A DNA stretch of 64,000 bases from Aliishimia sp963721175 (GTDB lineage: Bacteria; Pseudomonadota; Alphaproteobacteria; Rhodobacterales; Rhodobacteraceae). Shown here piece by piece: positions 19,403 through 29,280 of this stretch. Each line of letters opens with the position of its first letter. Within the stretch, counting starts at the first letter, position 1. The stretch is from assembly GCA_963721175.1 (NCBI GenBank), contig CAVRIG010000005.1, positions 17,150-81,149 on the forward strand. Direction: 5' to 3'. Below the pieces are notes generated by a model that ran no database searches, had not been told where the DNA came from, and was given only the letters and a program-made list of their open reading frames with translations. The position numbers and the translations under genes were made by a program.

Positions 19403-19774
19403 GAGATCGTCCTTTTCGTCAAGCGGCACTGGAGCGTGCAGGAAATTGGCGGTAGATTTCGACATGAGCACAGGCAGGCTCCGCGCTGTCGGAAGCTGCG
19501 ACTTGTCAATCGGCAGGTGCCTGAGATACACAACCGGTGATCGGGAATTGTCCTGCCTGTGAACACTGGCAGATATTTCGCATGGGCCGCTTAAGTTCGG
19601 GTTGTGCGGCCGTACGGTGTCTCAGGGCAGAGGGTGTGCCATCATTGTGCGCAAGACACATGGAGCTTGCCGGGACTGTGAAACAGGCTGCTGCCGGCAC
19701 GGCTTCAGGGATGGCAACACAATAGTCACCTGCTTGGTTTATCTCCGGATCCATGCAGGAAGACCGAGAGCAAG
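19403..19774. other. Intergenic region with divergent promoters expected
   Basis: This 372-bp gap separates the leftward spike operon from the rightward EPS assembly operon. I see no convincing gene, repeat or strong dyad in it. Promoters for both operons must lie here or further upstream, but no clear -35/-10 pair was recognised. Confidence 0.5.
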
Positions 19775-20578
19775 TTGATGATGATCTGGGCCAGAGCGGC
19801 GAATGACACCGGCGGAGATGCCGCGTCATCGGTGATCGTCACTGTGCCGGACAAACAGGCGCTGCTGGAAGATCTGCAAGTCCGGATGCTGTCGGGGCAG
19901 GGATTCAGTGTTGCGACGCTCAATCTCGACCATGTGGTGAAGCTGCGTCGCGATTCCGACTTCCTGAACGCCTACCTGCAGCAGACCCATGTGACCGCAG
20001 ACGGCAATCCGATCGTCTGGCTGTCCAGACTGGCCCGGCAGGACGTGTCGCTGGTGCCCGGCTCGGAGCTTGTCGAACCGGTCTGTGCGATGGCGGCCCG
20101 ACATCGGGTGCCCGTGGCGTTCTTCGGATCGACACCGGAGGCGCTGGCAGATGCGGAAGAGGACTTGCGGGCGCGCTGTCCCGGGCTCTCTGTCGTCGCA
20201 AGGATCTCTCCGCCGCTGGGATTCGATCCTGCCGGCCCGGAGGCGGAAGTGCTCCTGGAAGAACTGGCGTCGTCCGGCGCGCGGCTGTGCCTTGTTGCGC
20301 TTGGCGCTCCGAAACAGGAGATATTCGCCATACGCGCCATGGCACGCATGCCGCAGACGGGCTTCCTGTCGATCGGGGCGGGGCTTGATTTCTTTGCGGG
20401 ACGGCAGGTGCGTGCGCCGGAAATCTTCCGCCGCATCGCCGCGGAATGGCTCTGGCGGCTTGCGGGCAATCCGCGTCGCCTTGCGGTGCGCTATGCGGCC
20501 TGTTTCGCCATCCTGCCCGATCTGTTCGTGCGGGCACTCATGGCGCGGCTGGGACCGGAACGGGGCGGGGGAACATGA
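19775..20578 (+). CDS. WecG/TagA/CpsF-family (GT26) glycosyltransferase
   Basis: The 267-residue protein fits the GT26 family, which adds N-acetylmannosaminuronate or a related sugar to an undecaprenyl-linked acceptor on the cytoplasmic face. The family hallmarks are present: GFSVATLNLDHVVKLRRD near the N terminus, TADGNPIVW, VAFFGSTPEAL, LVALGAPKQEIF and FLSIGAGLDFFAG, then the basic C terminus EWLWRLAGNPRRLAVRY that associates with the membrane. It is the first gene of a tightly packed operon, and its stop overlaps the start of the polymerase gene. The donor could be the product of the dehydrogenase at 10.3-11.6 kb (inference). Confidence 0.88.
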   Translation: MMMIWARAANDTGGDAASSVIVTVPDKQALLEDLQVRMLSGQGFSVATLNLDHVVKLRRDSDFLNAYLQQTHVTADGNPIVWLSRLARQDVSLVPGSELVEPVCAMAARHRVPVAFFGSTPEALADAEEDLRARCPGLSVVARISPPLGFDPAGPEAEVLLEELASSGARLCLVALGAPKQEIFAIRAMARMPQTGFLSIGAGLDFFAGRQVRAPEIFRRIAAEWLWRLAGNPRRLAVRYAACFAILPDLFVRALMARLGPERGGGT

Positions 20579-22080
20579 TCCCACCGAGCCTGGCCATACT
20601 GGCGCTGCCCTTCATCGTGCTGATCCTGCTGGCCGGGTTCCGTCCCGCCCTGGCGATCTGCCTGGCGGTGATCGGCAGCTATCTCTTCATGCCGAGGCTG
20701 GGTGGAATCGATCTGCCGCTGTTGCCGGGACTGAACAAGTACACGCTGCCCGGCGCGGTGGCCGCCGTCTTTTTGGCCATCCGCTATCGCGAGGCGCTTC
20801 GCCAGCTTGGCAGCAGGGCGGCCGATTTCACGGGTGTCATGCCTGGCTGGCTGCCCCGGTCGACAATCGGACGGATCCTTCTCTTCATTGTCCTGACGGG
20901 TCCGTTTCTGACCGTGTTCGCCAATGGCGACCCTGTTGCTGCCGGCGAGACGGTTCTGCGCGCCTTGCGCCCCTATGATGCGGTAGCCGGCGTGGGCACG
21001 ACATTGACGGCGCTGCTGCCGCTGCTGCTGGCGCGCAAGTTTCTCGCCGACGACGATGGGCACAGGACGCTGCTGATCGTGATGGCCGTCATGGGGTTCT
21101 TCTACAGCTTTCTCGCGGCCTACGAGATCCGCATGTCGCCACAGCTGAACCTGCATGTCTACGGGTATCGGGGCTCGAATTGGCGGCAGAATCTTCGGGA
21201 CGGCGGCTTCCGCCCATGGGTCTTCCTGCAGCACGGCCTGTGGCTCGGGATCTTCCTGTCCTGTGCGGTCATCGCCTGCAGCGCCTGTTTCCGGGCCATG
21301 CGCCCGACCGGCCAGAAGCTGCTCTATCTCTTCATGCTGCTGTGGACCTTTGCCATACTGCTGCTGGCAAAGACGTTCGGGGCCTTCCTCATCGCGTTCC
21401 TTCTGGTTCCCGTCGCGCTCTTCCTGAGCATTCGGTTGCAGCTGATAGTGGCGGCGGTTCTGGCCGGGATCGTGCTGATATACCCGGTCATGCGGGGATC
21501 CGGGCTGGTTCCGGTGAATTGGGTGGTGGCCAAGGTGGCCACGATCGAACCCGAACGCGCCGCATCGCTGCAATACCGGCTCAACAACGAGGACATCCTG
21601 CTCGACAAGGCCAACCGGCGGCCACTTTTTGGCTGGGGTGGATGGGGCCGGGCGCGGGTCTACAACGAGAATGGGCGCGACATCAGCACCACCGACGGGC
21701 GCTGGATCATCGTCGTGGGCGAGGAGGGCTGGTATGGTTACATCGGCACGTTCGGGCTGATGGCGCTGCCGATCCTCACTCTGGCATTGCGACGACGAAA
21801 ATACGAGGTTTCGGTTCTGACCTCCGGCCTGTGCCTGGTTCTGGTCGCCAACATGGTCGATCTGATTGCCAACGGGACACTGACCATGGTCACATGGCTG
21901 ATTGCCGGGGCGTTGCTTGGCCGGATCGAACTGCAGAACGCCGCAAGCCCGGCAATCGAGGAAACCTCTGCCACGCCCGAAAGGCAGCAGCAGGGTCGCC
22001 GGACCGCGGCCCCGTCGCAGGTGGCCATGCCGGGCCGTCTGGCCTATACGCGGTTCCCGCAGTCCCAGTCTCGTTCGTAA
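20575..22080 (+). CDS. O-antigen ligase/polymerase-like membrane protein (Wzy candidate)
   Basis: This 501-residue integral membrane protein has about ten to twelve hydrophobic helices, including LALPFIVLILLAGFRPALAI, LLYLFMLLWTFAILLLA and VAAVLAGIVLIYPVM. The large periplasmic stretch before the last helices contains LFGWGGWGRARVYNENG and DGRWIIVVGEEGWYGYIG, which match the W-G-R / G-E-G-Y region of the O-antigen ligase/Wzy fold. It would polymerise lipid-linked repeat units in the periplasm. The ATG at 20575 overlaps the previous stop by 4 bp; a longer open frame from 20446 is a shadow of the upstream gene. Ligase and polymerase functions cannot be separated by sequence alone. Confidence 0.82.
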   Translation: MIPPSLAILALPFIVLILLAGFRPALAICLAVIGSYLFMPRLGGIDLPLLPGLNKYTLPGAVAAVFLAIRYREALRQLGSRAADFTGVMPGWLPRSTIGRILLFIVLTGPFLTVFANGDPVAAGETVLRALRPYDAVAGVGTTLTALLPLLLARKFLADDDGHRTLLIVMAVMGFFYSFLAAYEIRMSPQLNLHVYGYRGSNWRQNLRDGGFRPWVFLQHGLWLGIFLSCAVIACSACFRAMRPTGQKLLYLFMLLWTFAILLLAKTFGAFLIAFLLVPVALFLSIRLQLIVAAVLAGIVLIYPVMRGSGLVPVNWVVAKVATIEPERAASLQYRLNNEDILLDKANRRPLFGWGGWGRARVYNENGRDISTTDGRWIIVVGEEGWYGYIGTFGLMALPILTLALRRRKYEVSVLTSGLCLVLVANMVDLIANGTLTMVTWLIAGALLGRIELQNAASPAIEETSATPERQQQGRRTAAPSQVAMPGRLAYTRFPQSQSRS

Positions 22081-22096
22081 GGTTTCCGGTTTCGAC

Positions 22097-23065
22097 ATGC
22101 CGCACGACATCGTCGTCTCGATCATCAACTACCGCACCCCGGAACTGACGTTGCAATGCGTGCAGTCGGTGCTGGACGACCGGGGCGATCTCGATGTGCA
22201 GGTGGTCGTGGTCGACAATCTCTCCGGCGACGGCTCGGCGGACCGCATCGCCGACTGGCTCGCGGCCGGGCCGCCGGATCTGCCGGTCAGGCTCGTGAGG
22301 TCCGCGACCAATTCGGGCTTTTCGGGCGGGCACAACCAGGGCATGGCGGCGGCCGAGGCGGAGTTCTACCTGGTTCTGAACTCCGATGCGGTGCTGAAAC
22401 CGGGCTTTCTGCGCACCATGCTTCAGGCTGGCAGGTCTCAGCCCGACAAAGGCTTTTTCGCGCCGCGCATAGGCCATGACGACGGTGGCGTTCAGGATAG
22501 CTGCTTTCGATTCCCGAACCCATTGAGCGAACTCGAGCGCAGTGCCCGGACCGGCATCGTGACGCGCCTTCTGCGCCGCCACATGGTGTCGCTCGGTCCT
22601 GACCCGGATCCCGACCGGATCGACTGGGCCAGCTTCGCCTGCATCCTTCTGCGCGGCGAGATGGTGCGTGCGATCGGCCCGATGGACGAAGGCTATTTCC
22701 TCTATTTCGAGGACATCGAATACTGCCTGCGTGCCCGCAGGGCCGGATGGCGCGTCGCACATGTGCCTCGGGCCGAGGCGGTGCATTTCCGCGGCGGCTC
22801 CGGCCCGGTCAAGACGCTCAACGCGCAGCGCGCCGAGCTCCCGCGATACTTCTACAGTTCGCGTACCCGGTATTTCTATCAGGCGCATGGGTTTTCCGGA
22901 CTGATTGCCGCGAACCTGCTGTGGTATCTCGGTCGGGCGATCAAGCATTCGACCCGGATGATGGGGCGGGATCCCGGACGCATGCCGGTGGCCGAGGCGC
23001 GCAACATCTGGGTCAACGCGTCGCGCCCGCTCGGCCCCCGCCATGCGCCCTGGGAGCAGACATGA
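22097..23065 (+). CDS. GT2-family glycosyltransferase
   Basis: This 322-residue cytoplasmic GT-A enzyme starts MPHDIVVSIINYRTPELTLQ. It carries the nucleotide-sugar motif VVVVDNLSGDGSAD, the NSD motif YLVLNSDAVLKPGFL and the acceptor-side EGYFLYFEDIEYCLRARRAG typical of rhamnosyltransferase-like GT2 enzymes. The resemblance to rhamnosyltransferases is notable because the window encodes dTDP-rhamnose synthesis, but donor choice is inference. The gene follows the polymerase by 16 bp and its stop overlaps the start of the sulfotransferase gene by 4 bp. Confidence 0.85.
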   Translation: MPHDIVVSIINYRTPELTLQCVQSVLDDRGDLDVQVVVVDNLSGDGSADRIADWLAAGPPDLPVRLVRSATNSGFSGGHNQGMAAAEAEFYLVLNSDAVLKPGFLRTMLQAGRSQPDKGFFAPRIGHDDGGVQDSCFRFPNPLSELERSARTGIVTRLLRRHMVSLGPDPDPDRIDWASFACILLRGEMVRAIGPMDEGYFLYFEDIEYCLRARRAGWRVAHVPRAEAVHFRGGSGPVKTLNAQRAELPRYFYSSRTRYFYQAHGFSGLIAANLLWYLGRAIKHSTRMMGRDPGRMPVAEARNIWVNASRPLGPRHAPWEQT

Positions 23066-23907
23066 GCCTGCCGGATTTCCTGATCGTGGGGGCCATGAAA
23101 TCGGGAACGACCACGCTGCAGGCACAGCTGGCCGCACAGCCCGGCATATTCATGACGACCCCGAAGGAACCGAACTTCTTTTCAGATGACGCCGTTCATG
23201 CTCAGGGACTCGACTGGTACCGCGGCCTTTACCGCGAGGCGGCACCGGACACTCTGAAAGGCGAGGCCAGCACGCATTACACCAAGCTGCCCACCTATCC
23301 CGAAACCGTCGCGCGGCTGGCCGCGGCGGTGCCCGCGCCGCGTCTGATATACGTGATCCGCAATCCCGTCGCCCGCGCGGTCTCGCATTACATTCACGAA
23401 TGGAGTCAGGGCAACATGGGCGGCGACCCGGCGGCGGCATTCGACCGGCACGGGGAGATGGTCGATTACGGCCGCTACGGCATGCAGATCGCGCCCTATG
23501 TCGAGCGGTTCGGCGCAGACGCGGTCTGCCTGACCAGTCTCGAACAGCTCACCTCCGACCCCGAGGGTGAGATCGCCCGGATCGGACAGCATATCGGAGC
23601 GGCTGCGCCACTGACCTGGGATCACACGCTCGAGGCGCAGAACATTTCGGCCGCGCGGGTCCGGCGTCTGCCGTTGCACGGGCTTCTGATCGACAATCCG
23701 GTGGCCGAGACGCTGCGGCGCAGGCTCGTGCCCAAGGCGCTGCGGACGCGCATCCGCAAGGCCCGGACCATGAATGATCGCCCCGAACTGTCCGCGGCGC
23801 TGACCGCCGAGCTGGAGCGTGTCTTCGCGGATGACCGCGACCGGCTGGCGGCGTTGTTTCCGGGCCATCCCGCGCTCGCAGCCTGCTATCCGTTCTGCAA
23901 CCGATGA
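23062..23907 (+). CDS. Sulfotransferase domain protein
   Basis: The 281-residue protein belongs to the Sulfotransfer_1-like group. The 5' PAPS loop FLIVGAMKSGTTTLQAQL lies at residues 6-23, TPKEPNFFSDD follows, and the 3' phosphate motif YVIRNPVARAVSHYIHEWSQ lies at about 94-113. It most resembles heparan-type N- or O-sulfotransferases acting on polysaccharides (family knowledge). Both ends overlap neighbours by 4 bp (ATGA), placing sulfation within the glycosyltransferase operon. The acceptor is unknown. Confidence 0.87.
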   Translation: MSLPDFLIVGAMKSGTTTLQAQLAAQPGIFMTTPKEPNFFSDDAVHAQGLDWYRGLYREAAPDTLKGEASTHYTKLPTYPETVARLAAAVPAPRLIYVIRNPVARAVSHYIHEWSQGNMGGDPAAAFDRHGEMVDYGRYGMQIAPYVERFGADAVCLTSLEQLTSDPEGEIARIGQHIGAAAPLTWDHTLEAQNISAARVRRLPLHGLLIDNPVAETLRRRLVPKALRTRIRKARTMNDRPELSAALTAELERVFADDRDRLAALFPGHPALAACYPFCNR

Positions 23908-24873
23908 GCGTGCCCGCGCGGATCGGTGCCGTCATCATCGGCCGCAACGAAGGTGCGCGGTTGCTGCAGTGTCTCGCCTCGGTCACCGGGGCGGTCGACG
24001 GTCCGGTGATCTATGTCGAACTCCGGATCCTCCGATGGCAGCCCGGAGGCGGCCCGCGCCGCCGGGGCCGAGGTGATCGATCTCGACCTCTCCGAGGGGT
24101 TTACCGCAGCCAGGGCGCGGAATGCCGGGCTCGCGCGGTTGCGCGACCGGGCCGATCCTCCCGATCTGGTGCAGTTCATCGACGGGGATTGCGAACTGCG
24201 TTCAGCCTGGATCGCCGAGGCGGCCGGATTTCTCGGCCCGCATCCGGATGTCGCGGTGGTCTGCGGTCGCCGGCGCGAGCGATTTCCCGAGGCCTCGCTC
24301 TACAATCGCCTGATCGATGCGGAATGGGATACGCCCATTGGCGAGGCGCGCGCCTGCGGCGGCGATGCGCTGATGCGGATGGCCGCACTCGACGAGGTCG
24401 GCGGTTACAACCCCGCACTCATTGCCGGGGAAGAGCCCGAGCTTTGCGTTCGGCTGCGCAAGGCGGGCTGGCGCGTCTGGCGGCTCGACGTCGAGATGAC
24501 CTGGCATGATGCGGCGATGACGCGATTTTCGCAATGGTGGAAACGGACCCGCCGCGCCGGCCATGCCTTTGCCGAGGGGGCGGCGCTGCACGGTGCTCCG
24601 CCGGAACGGCATAACGTGGCCCGGACCCGCCGGGCGCTTTTCTGGGGGGCGGGGGTGCCGCTGGCGATCCTGGCCGGGCTGGCCGTCACGCCATGGGCCC
24701 TGCTGCTGGGCCTTCTCTGGCCGCTCAGGGCCGTGCGGCTGATGGTCCGCGGAACCGACCCCGCGCGCGCGATTTTCCTCGTGCTCGGCAACCTGCCCGA
24801 AGCGCTTGGGGTTCTGGAATACCGCATCAAGCGGGCAATGGGTCGAAAGAGCGCCCTGATCGAATACAAGTGA
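23904..24873 (+). CDS. GT2-family glycosyltransferase with C-terminal membrane segment, one frameshift
   Basis: Joined, the product is about 322 residues. The N terminus ARIGAVIIGRNEGARLLQCL is followed, after a frame change at 24019-24020 (AA for A), by SGSSDGSPEAARAAG; the expected family sequence VDSGSSDGS is restored by removing one A. FIDGDCELRSAWIAEA is the donor/metal motif, and IAGEEPELCVRLRKAGWRVW is the acceptor-side motif. One or two hydrophobic segments (GVPLAILAGLAVTPWALLLG) near the end suggest membrane attachment. The start overlaps the preceding stop by 4 bp. It is the last gene of the rightward operon and is convergent with the flippase. Confidence 0.82.
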
Positions 24874-24880
24874 GCCGCGG

Positions 24881-26225
24881 CTACATCAGCTTGACGATCT
24901 CGGACCAGTGCCACCAGACCGCGAGCCCGTTCAGCAGACAACCGCCGCTCAGCAGCACCAGGTCGGCCAGAGGATCCCAGGCGTTCTGCCGGCGCACGGC
25001 GTGAATGCGCAGCGGATAGGTGATCAGCAGCGCCAATCCCGGGGCGATGAGCACGCCGAACATGCCCAGCCACTGCACGCCCAGAAACATCAGGATGGTC
25101 TGCACCACGGCGGTCGAGGCGCTGAAATAGAAGACCTGCCGGGTATTGCCCGAAGACATGAAAATCGCGCCATAGCTCGACAGCACGATCTGCGGGACCA
25201 GCGACAGGCTCAGCAGGACCACGACCGGCCCGGCGAGCGCATAACGCGGATCGTAGAGAAAATCGATCAGGGCGATCCCGATCAGGGCCATCACGAAGCT
25301 GCCGGCAGAGTCCGCCCAGGATGACCAGCCGGCGGACACCGAAGACCTTTCTCTTGTTTTCCGCGCTCTCGTGTATCGGTTTCAGACGGTAATAGGGGAA
25401 TACGGCCCGTCCCATCACCGCCTGGTAGACCAGCAGCGGGATCGAGCCCATGAAATAGCCGATATTGTAGACGCCGAGCTGGGCCAGCGTGACATAGCCG
25501 CCCAGAATTGCCTTGTCGCCCAATTTGAGCACGAAGGTCATGGCCGTGCTGAGAAAGAGAAACTTGCCGAAGTGAAAGAGCTCGCGAGCGATCGCCGGGT
25601 CCCACCGCAGGCGATTGTTGTGTCCTGTCAGCACCAGGCGATGCCCGATCAGCGCCAGGGACGTTCCCACGAGATTGCCGATCACCAGCGCCCAGACCGA
25701 TTGCAGCCACCAGGCGAGCGCCACGACGATCGTGATCTCGATCGTCTTGACCACGAAGCCGACCATCGTCTGCCGCTCGATGGTCAGGTCGCGGTTGTTG
25801 GTGATGACCTTGGTCGTCATGAAACCGGCAATGAGCAGCGACAGCCCGGCCACCGGCAGCACCTGGATCAGCATCGGCTCGCCGTAGAGCCGGGCGGCAG
25901 GCCAGGCCAGCGCACAGGTGGCGAGCCACAACAGCACACCGCGCACGACCTGAAGCGTCCAGGCGGTGTCGAGAAAGTCCGGCTCGTCGCCGCGCGGGTT
26001 CTGGGTGATCGCCTGCCGGATCCCGGTATCCGAGAACATCCTCAGTCCAGTGATGAAGACCCCGACCAGTGCCATCAGGCCGAAGGCCTCGGGAAACAGG
26101 ATCCGGGTCAGGATCAGGTTGGAAATCAGACGCAGCACGTTCGAGCCACCCAGCGCGAGAACGGCCATGGCGGTGGTGCGCAGCGACCGCGCCTTCAGCG
26201 AATTGCCAGAGAAAAGCGATTTCAT
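24881..26225 (-). CDS. Polysaccharide flippase (Wzx/MATE-like), one frameshift
   Basis: The joined product is about 447 residues with roughly 12 to 14 membrane helices. It starts MKSLFSGNSLKARSLRTTAM and includes GSNVLRLISNLILTRILFPE and AFGLMALVGVFITGLRMFSD, a pattern typical of oligosaccharide flippases (Polysacc_synt family). The frame changes near 25304 (an extra C in the coding strand); both halves continue the same fold (LVILGGLC then GSFVMALIGIALIDFLYDP). It would flip undecaprenyl-linked repeat units to the periplasm for the polymerase at 20.6-22.1 kb. Its start overlaps the stop of the GT4 gene upstream by 4 bp. Confidence 0.85.
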
Positions 26226-27505
26226 GATCGGGCCGCCGTGTCGCGGATTCGTGTCGGGAGCGGTTCAGGTCGGATCGCGCCACCATCCTGTCCGCAGAAC
26301 AGGGCGAGCAGACGTCCTGCTTCGGCCATGCTGTCGAAATGCGCCTTCACCGTCTCGCGTCCTGCCGTGCCCATGCGGCGGCGCAGTCCGGGATCCCGCG
26401 CCAGCATGCGGATACGCTCTGCGAGGCTGTCCGCATCGCCGGGAGGGACCAGAAAGCCGCTCGTGCCGTCCTCGACCAGTTCGCCGACCCCGGCGACCTG
26501 CGTGGCCACCACCGGGCGGACGCTGGCGAACGCCTCCATCAGGACCACCGGCACCCCTTCGGCAAAGCTCGGCAACACGCAGATATCGCAATTCCGCATC
26601 TCTGCGGCGACCGCCTCCTGCGAGAGATGACCGGTAAAGCGCACATGCGCTCCCAAAGGTGCGGCGGCGGCCTCGATCGCGGTGCGGTCGGGGCCGTCGC
26701 CCACCAGCGTCAGGCGCAGTCCGGGAAACTCGGGCACCAGTTGCTCCACCGCCTCCAGAAGGACGCGCAGCCCCTTCACCGGGTCGATCCGACCGACGAA
26801 AAGCAGATGCAGCTCGTCATCCTGGCGATCGGCTGGCGGCCCGTCATACCGTGTCGGATCGACACCGCAATGAACGATCCGGATCTTGTGCCAGTCCTCG
26901 GGGTCGCTGAAGAACATCAGCTGACTGCGCGCGTAATTGCTGATCGTGGCGACAAAGGCCGCCCGGGCGGTCTTTTCCTGCAGCGCCCAGCGATAGGGCT
27001 CGAACAGATCCGCAGGCCCGTGCAGGGTGAAGCTGAAGGGAATGTCGGTCAGTTCCGATGCGAGCATGGCGACCGTGGCGCTTCCGAAGACGAAATGATT
27101 GTGCAGATGCTCGATCTTCTCACGTTCCAGATGGCGCGCCAGAAGTGTTGCCTCGACGAAATAGAAGATCTGGTAGAGTGCCGCCTTCAGGCCTGGCGAC
27201 CGGGTTCTCCATGCCAGCGCGAGGGCCCGGAAATAGCGCGCCGGCCGGGTGACGGCATAAGCCTGCGCGGCGAGCAGGGTCATGGGATTCCTTGCCGCCT
27301 GCTGGACGTTGAAGGTGCTGGCGGCGGCGGCCTTCTCGGCCGGGCCGGGGTGCTGTGCGGCAGGGGTGCGCTGCAGCGAGCAGGTCACCACTTCAGCGCC
27401 CCGCGCGCGCAGCGCCTCAACCTCGCGCAGGATGAACGTGAGCGAAACTTCCGGGTAGCGCCCGGTGAAATAGGCAATACGGGGCAACTTCGTCATGATC
27501 GGCAA
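26222..27505 (-). CDS. GT4-family glycosyltransferase
   Basis: The 427-residue GT-B enzyme begins PRIAYFTGRYPEVSLTFILR, which with LHNHFVF and FSFTLHGPADLFEP is typical of colanic-acid-type (WcaL-like) glycosyltransferases. The C domain shows LLFVGRIDPVKGLRVLLEA, LVGDGPDRTAIE and the donor motif LPSFAEGVPVVLMEAFA. The start is 27505 (MPIMTK) or the internal ATG at 27496. It is co-transcribed with the flippase (4-bp overlap). Donor and acceptor are not determined. Confidence 0.86.
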   Translation of the reverse strand: MPIMTKLPRIAYFTGRYPEVSLTFILREVEALRARGAEVVTCSLQRTPAAQHPGPAEKAAAASTFNVQQAARNPMTLLAAQAYAVTRPARYFRALALAWRTRSPGLKAALYQIFYFVEATLLARHLEREKIEHLHNHFVFGSATVAMLASELTDIPFSFTLHGPADLFEPYRWALQEKTARAAFVATISNYARSQLMFFSDPEDWHKIRIVHCGVDPTRYDGPPADRQDDELHLLFVGRIDPVKGLRVLLEAVEQLVPEFPGLRLTLVGDGPDRTAIEAAAAPLGAHVRFTGHLSQEAVAAEMRNCDICVLPSFAEGVPVVLMEAFASVRPVVATQVAGVGELVEDGTSGFLVPPGDADSLAERIRMLARDPGLRRRMGTAGRETVKAHFDSMAEAGRLLALFCGQDGGAIRPEPLPTRIRDTAARS

Positions 27506-27612
27506 CTTTGGATAGGGAACCTGTGCTGTTCAGGACATCTCTAAGGCGGAAAACTGAACAAAGGCTCTGCATCATGACAGAAGGACGAAAACCTTCTGCG
27601 ATATCGGACGCT

Positions 27613-29040
27613 TCAATTTCGAGCATAGACATCCTCGTAGCGGATGATGTCGTCCTCACCAAGATAGGAACCGGTCTGCACCTCGATGAGGACCATGTCG
27701 AGCTTGCCCGGATTTTCCATCCGGTGCACGGCGCCCATGGGAACATAGACGCTCTGGTTCTCGGTCACGAGCTGAACCCTGTCGTCGATCGTCACCCGCG
27801 CCGTGCCCTGCACCACGATCCAGTGTTCGGAGCGGTGGTGATGGCTTTGCAGGCTCAAGGAGGCGCCGGGGTGCACGACGATGCGCTTGACCTGGAACCG
27901 CTCCCCGATCACCAGACTTTCGAACCAGCCCCACGGGCGGTGATCGACAGGAAACTCGGTGGCCTGTTTGGTCTGACGCTCTTTCAGCAAAGTCACGGCT
28001 TCCTTCACACGCTGCCCCTGTGACATGCGCGTGACCAGGACGGCATCGGGCATGGCAATCGCCACGATGTCGTTCAGCCCGATCCCGACCAGTTGCTGCG
28101 TGTCGGATTCGCTGCGCAGCAGGCTGTTGTGACAGTCGATGGCTGTCACCTGCCCGCGCATCACATTGCCTTCCGGGTCCGGAGAGCCCTGCTGCCAGAC
28201 CGCCTCCCAGCTCCCCAGATCCGACCAGTTGTCGCCATAAGGCATCACGGCAAGATTTTGCGCCCGCTCCATGATCGCATAGTCGATCGAGATATCTTCC
28301 AGTTCGGCCCATGGCCCGGGTGCGAGCCGGACGAAGCCCAGATCGAATTCCGCCTGTTCCACCGCGTGGCGCACGCCGGGCACGAGCTCCGGCGCATGCA
28401 TCTCGTAAGCTTCCACGATCGTGCGGGCCGCAAACAGGAAGATCCCGGCATTCCACAGAAAATTTCCGGACTCCAGCATGGCCGCGGCGTGCGCGGCATC
28501 GGGCTTCTCGACGAAGCGTGCGAGCGGTTGCGGCGTTCCTGCCGTCAGATGCGTGTCGCCGGCCAGTTCGAGATAGCCGTAGCCGGTTTCCGGATGTGTG
28601 GGGCGGATGCCGAAGGTGACCAGCGTGCCTGCTTCGGCGGCCGGCAGCGCTGCAGTGACGCAGTCCTGAAAGGACGGCCCATTCGGGATCACGTGATCCG
28701 ACGGCACCACCAGCATCAACGCCTCCGGATCCTTTTTCAGCACCCAGAGCGCCGCGGCCAGGACGGCAGGTGCGGTGTTGCGGCCCTCCGGTTCGATCAG
28801 GATGCCATGGTTGGACCGTTTGATTGCAGCAAGTTGTTCGGAGACGATAAAGCGAAAATCCGCACTGGTCACGATCACGGGGGCTTCACAGATCTCGCCC
28901 GAAACGCGTTCCGCCGAGGCCTGGAACAGGCTTTGCGCACCTGCCAGATCCACGAACTGCTTGGGATAGGATTTGCGGGACAGAGGCCAGAGCCGGGTGC
29001 CTGAACCTCCGCACAGAAGGATGGGGTACAACTTCGCCAT
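27613..29040 (-). CDS. manC: Mannose-1-phosphate guanylyltransferase / mannose-6-phosphate isomerase
   Basis: This 475-residue bifunctional-type enzyme makes GDP-mannose. The nucleotidyltransferase domain has LLCGGSGTRLWPLSRKSYPK and EPEGRNTAPAVLAAA; FVEKPDAAHA follows. The C-terminal cupin isomerase half carries HHHRSEHWIVVQGTA and PMGAVHRMENPG. The length is normal for the ManC/CpsB family. I chose the ATG at 29040 (MAKLYPILLCGG); upstream codons in the same frame do not resemble the family. No phosphomannomutase gene is seen here, so that step must be chromosomal or outside the window. Confidence 0.93.
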   Translation of the reverse strand: MAKLYPILLCGGSGTRLWPLSRKSYPKQFVDLAGAQSLFQASAERVSGEICEAPVIVTSADFRFIVSEQLAAIKRSNHGILIEPEGRNTAPAVLAAALWVLKKDPEALMLVVPSDHVIPNGPSFQDCVTAALPAAEAGTLVTFGIRPTHPETGYGYLELAGDTHLTAGTPQPLARFVEKPDAAHAAAMLESGNFLWNAGIFLFAARTIVEAYEMHAPELVPGVRHAVEQAEFDLGFVRLAPGPWAELEDISIDYAIMERAQNLAVMPYGDNWSDLGSWEAVWQQGSPDPEGNVMRGQVTAIDCHNSLLRSESDTQQLVGIGLNDIVAIAMPDAVLVTRMSQGQRVKEAVTLLKERQTKQATEFPVDHRPWGWFESLVIGERFQVKRIVVHPGASLSLQSHHHRSEHWIVVQGTARVTIDDRVQLVTENQSVYVPMGAVHRMENPGKLDMVLIEVQTGSYLGEDDIIRYEDVYARN

Positions 29041-29280
29041 GGCCGGACTGTCCTGACAGCTTCGTTTCGACGGATTTCTGCGGGGCAAGCCGGCTGTGGC
29101 GCCCGCTGTCTCCTTAAGCCATTCGCCAGACCTCCCGCAAGTTGGCGTACGCATTTTCGACCTTGCAAGCCGATGTTGGTCCATCGGCGCAGCCAGCCGC
29201 TCCAAAACGGTCAGCGGCCCTGCTGTTCTCGGAGATTTCCATCCAGCAGGCCCCCGGCTTCTGGCCGCACCGGTCAGGCT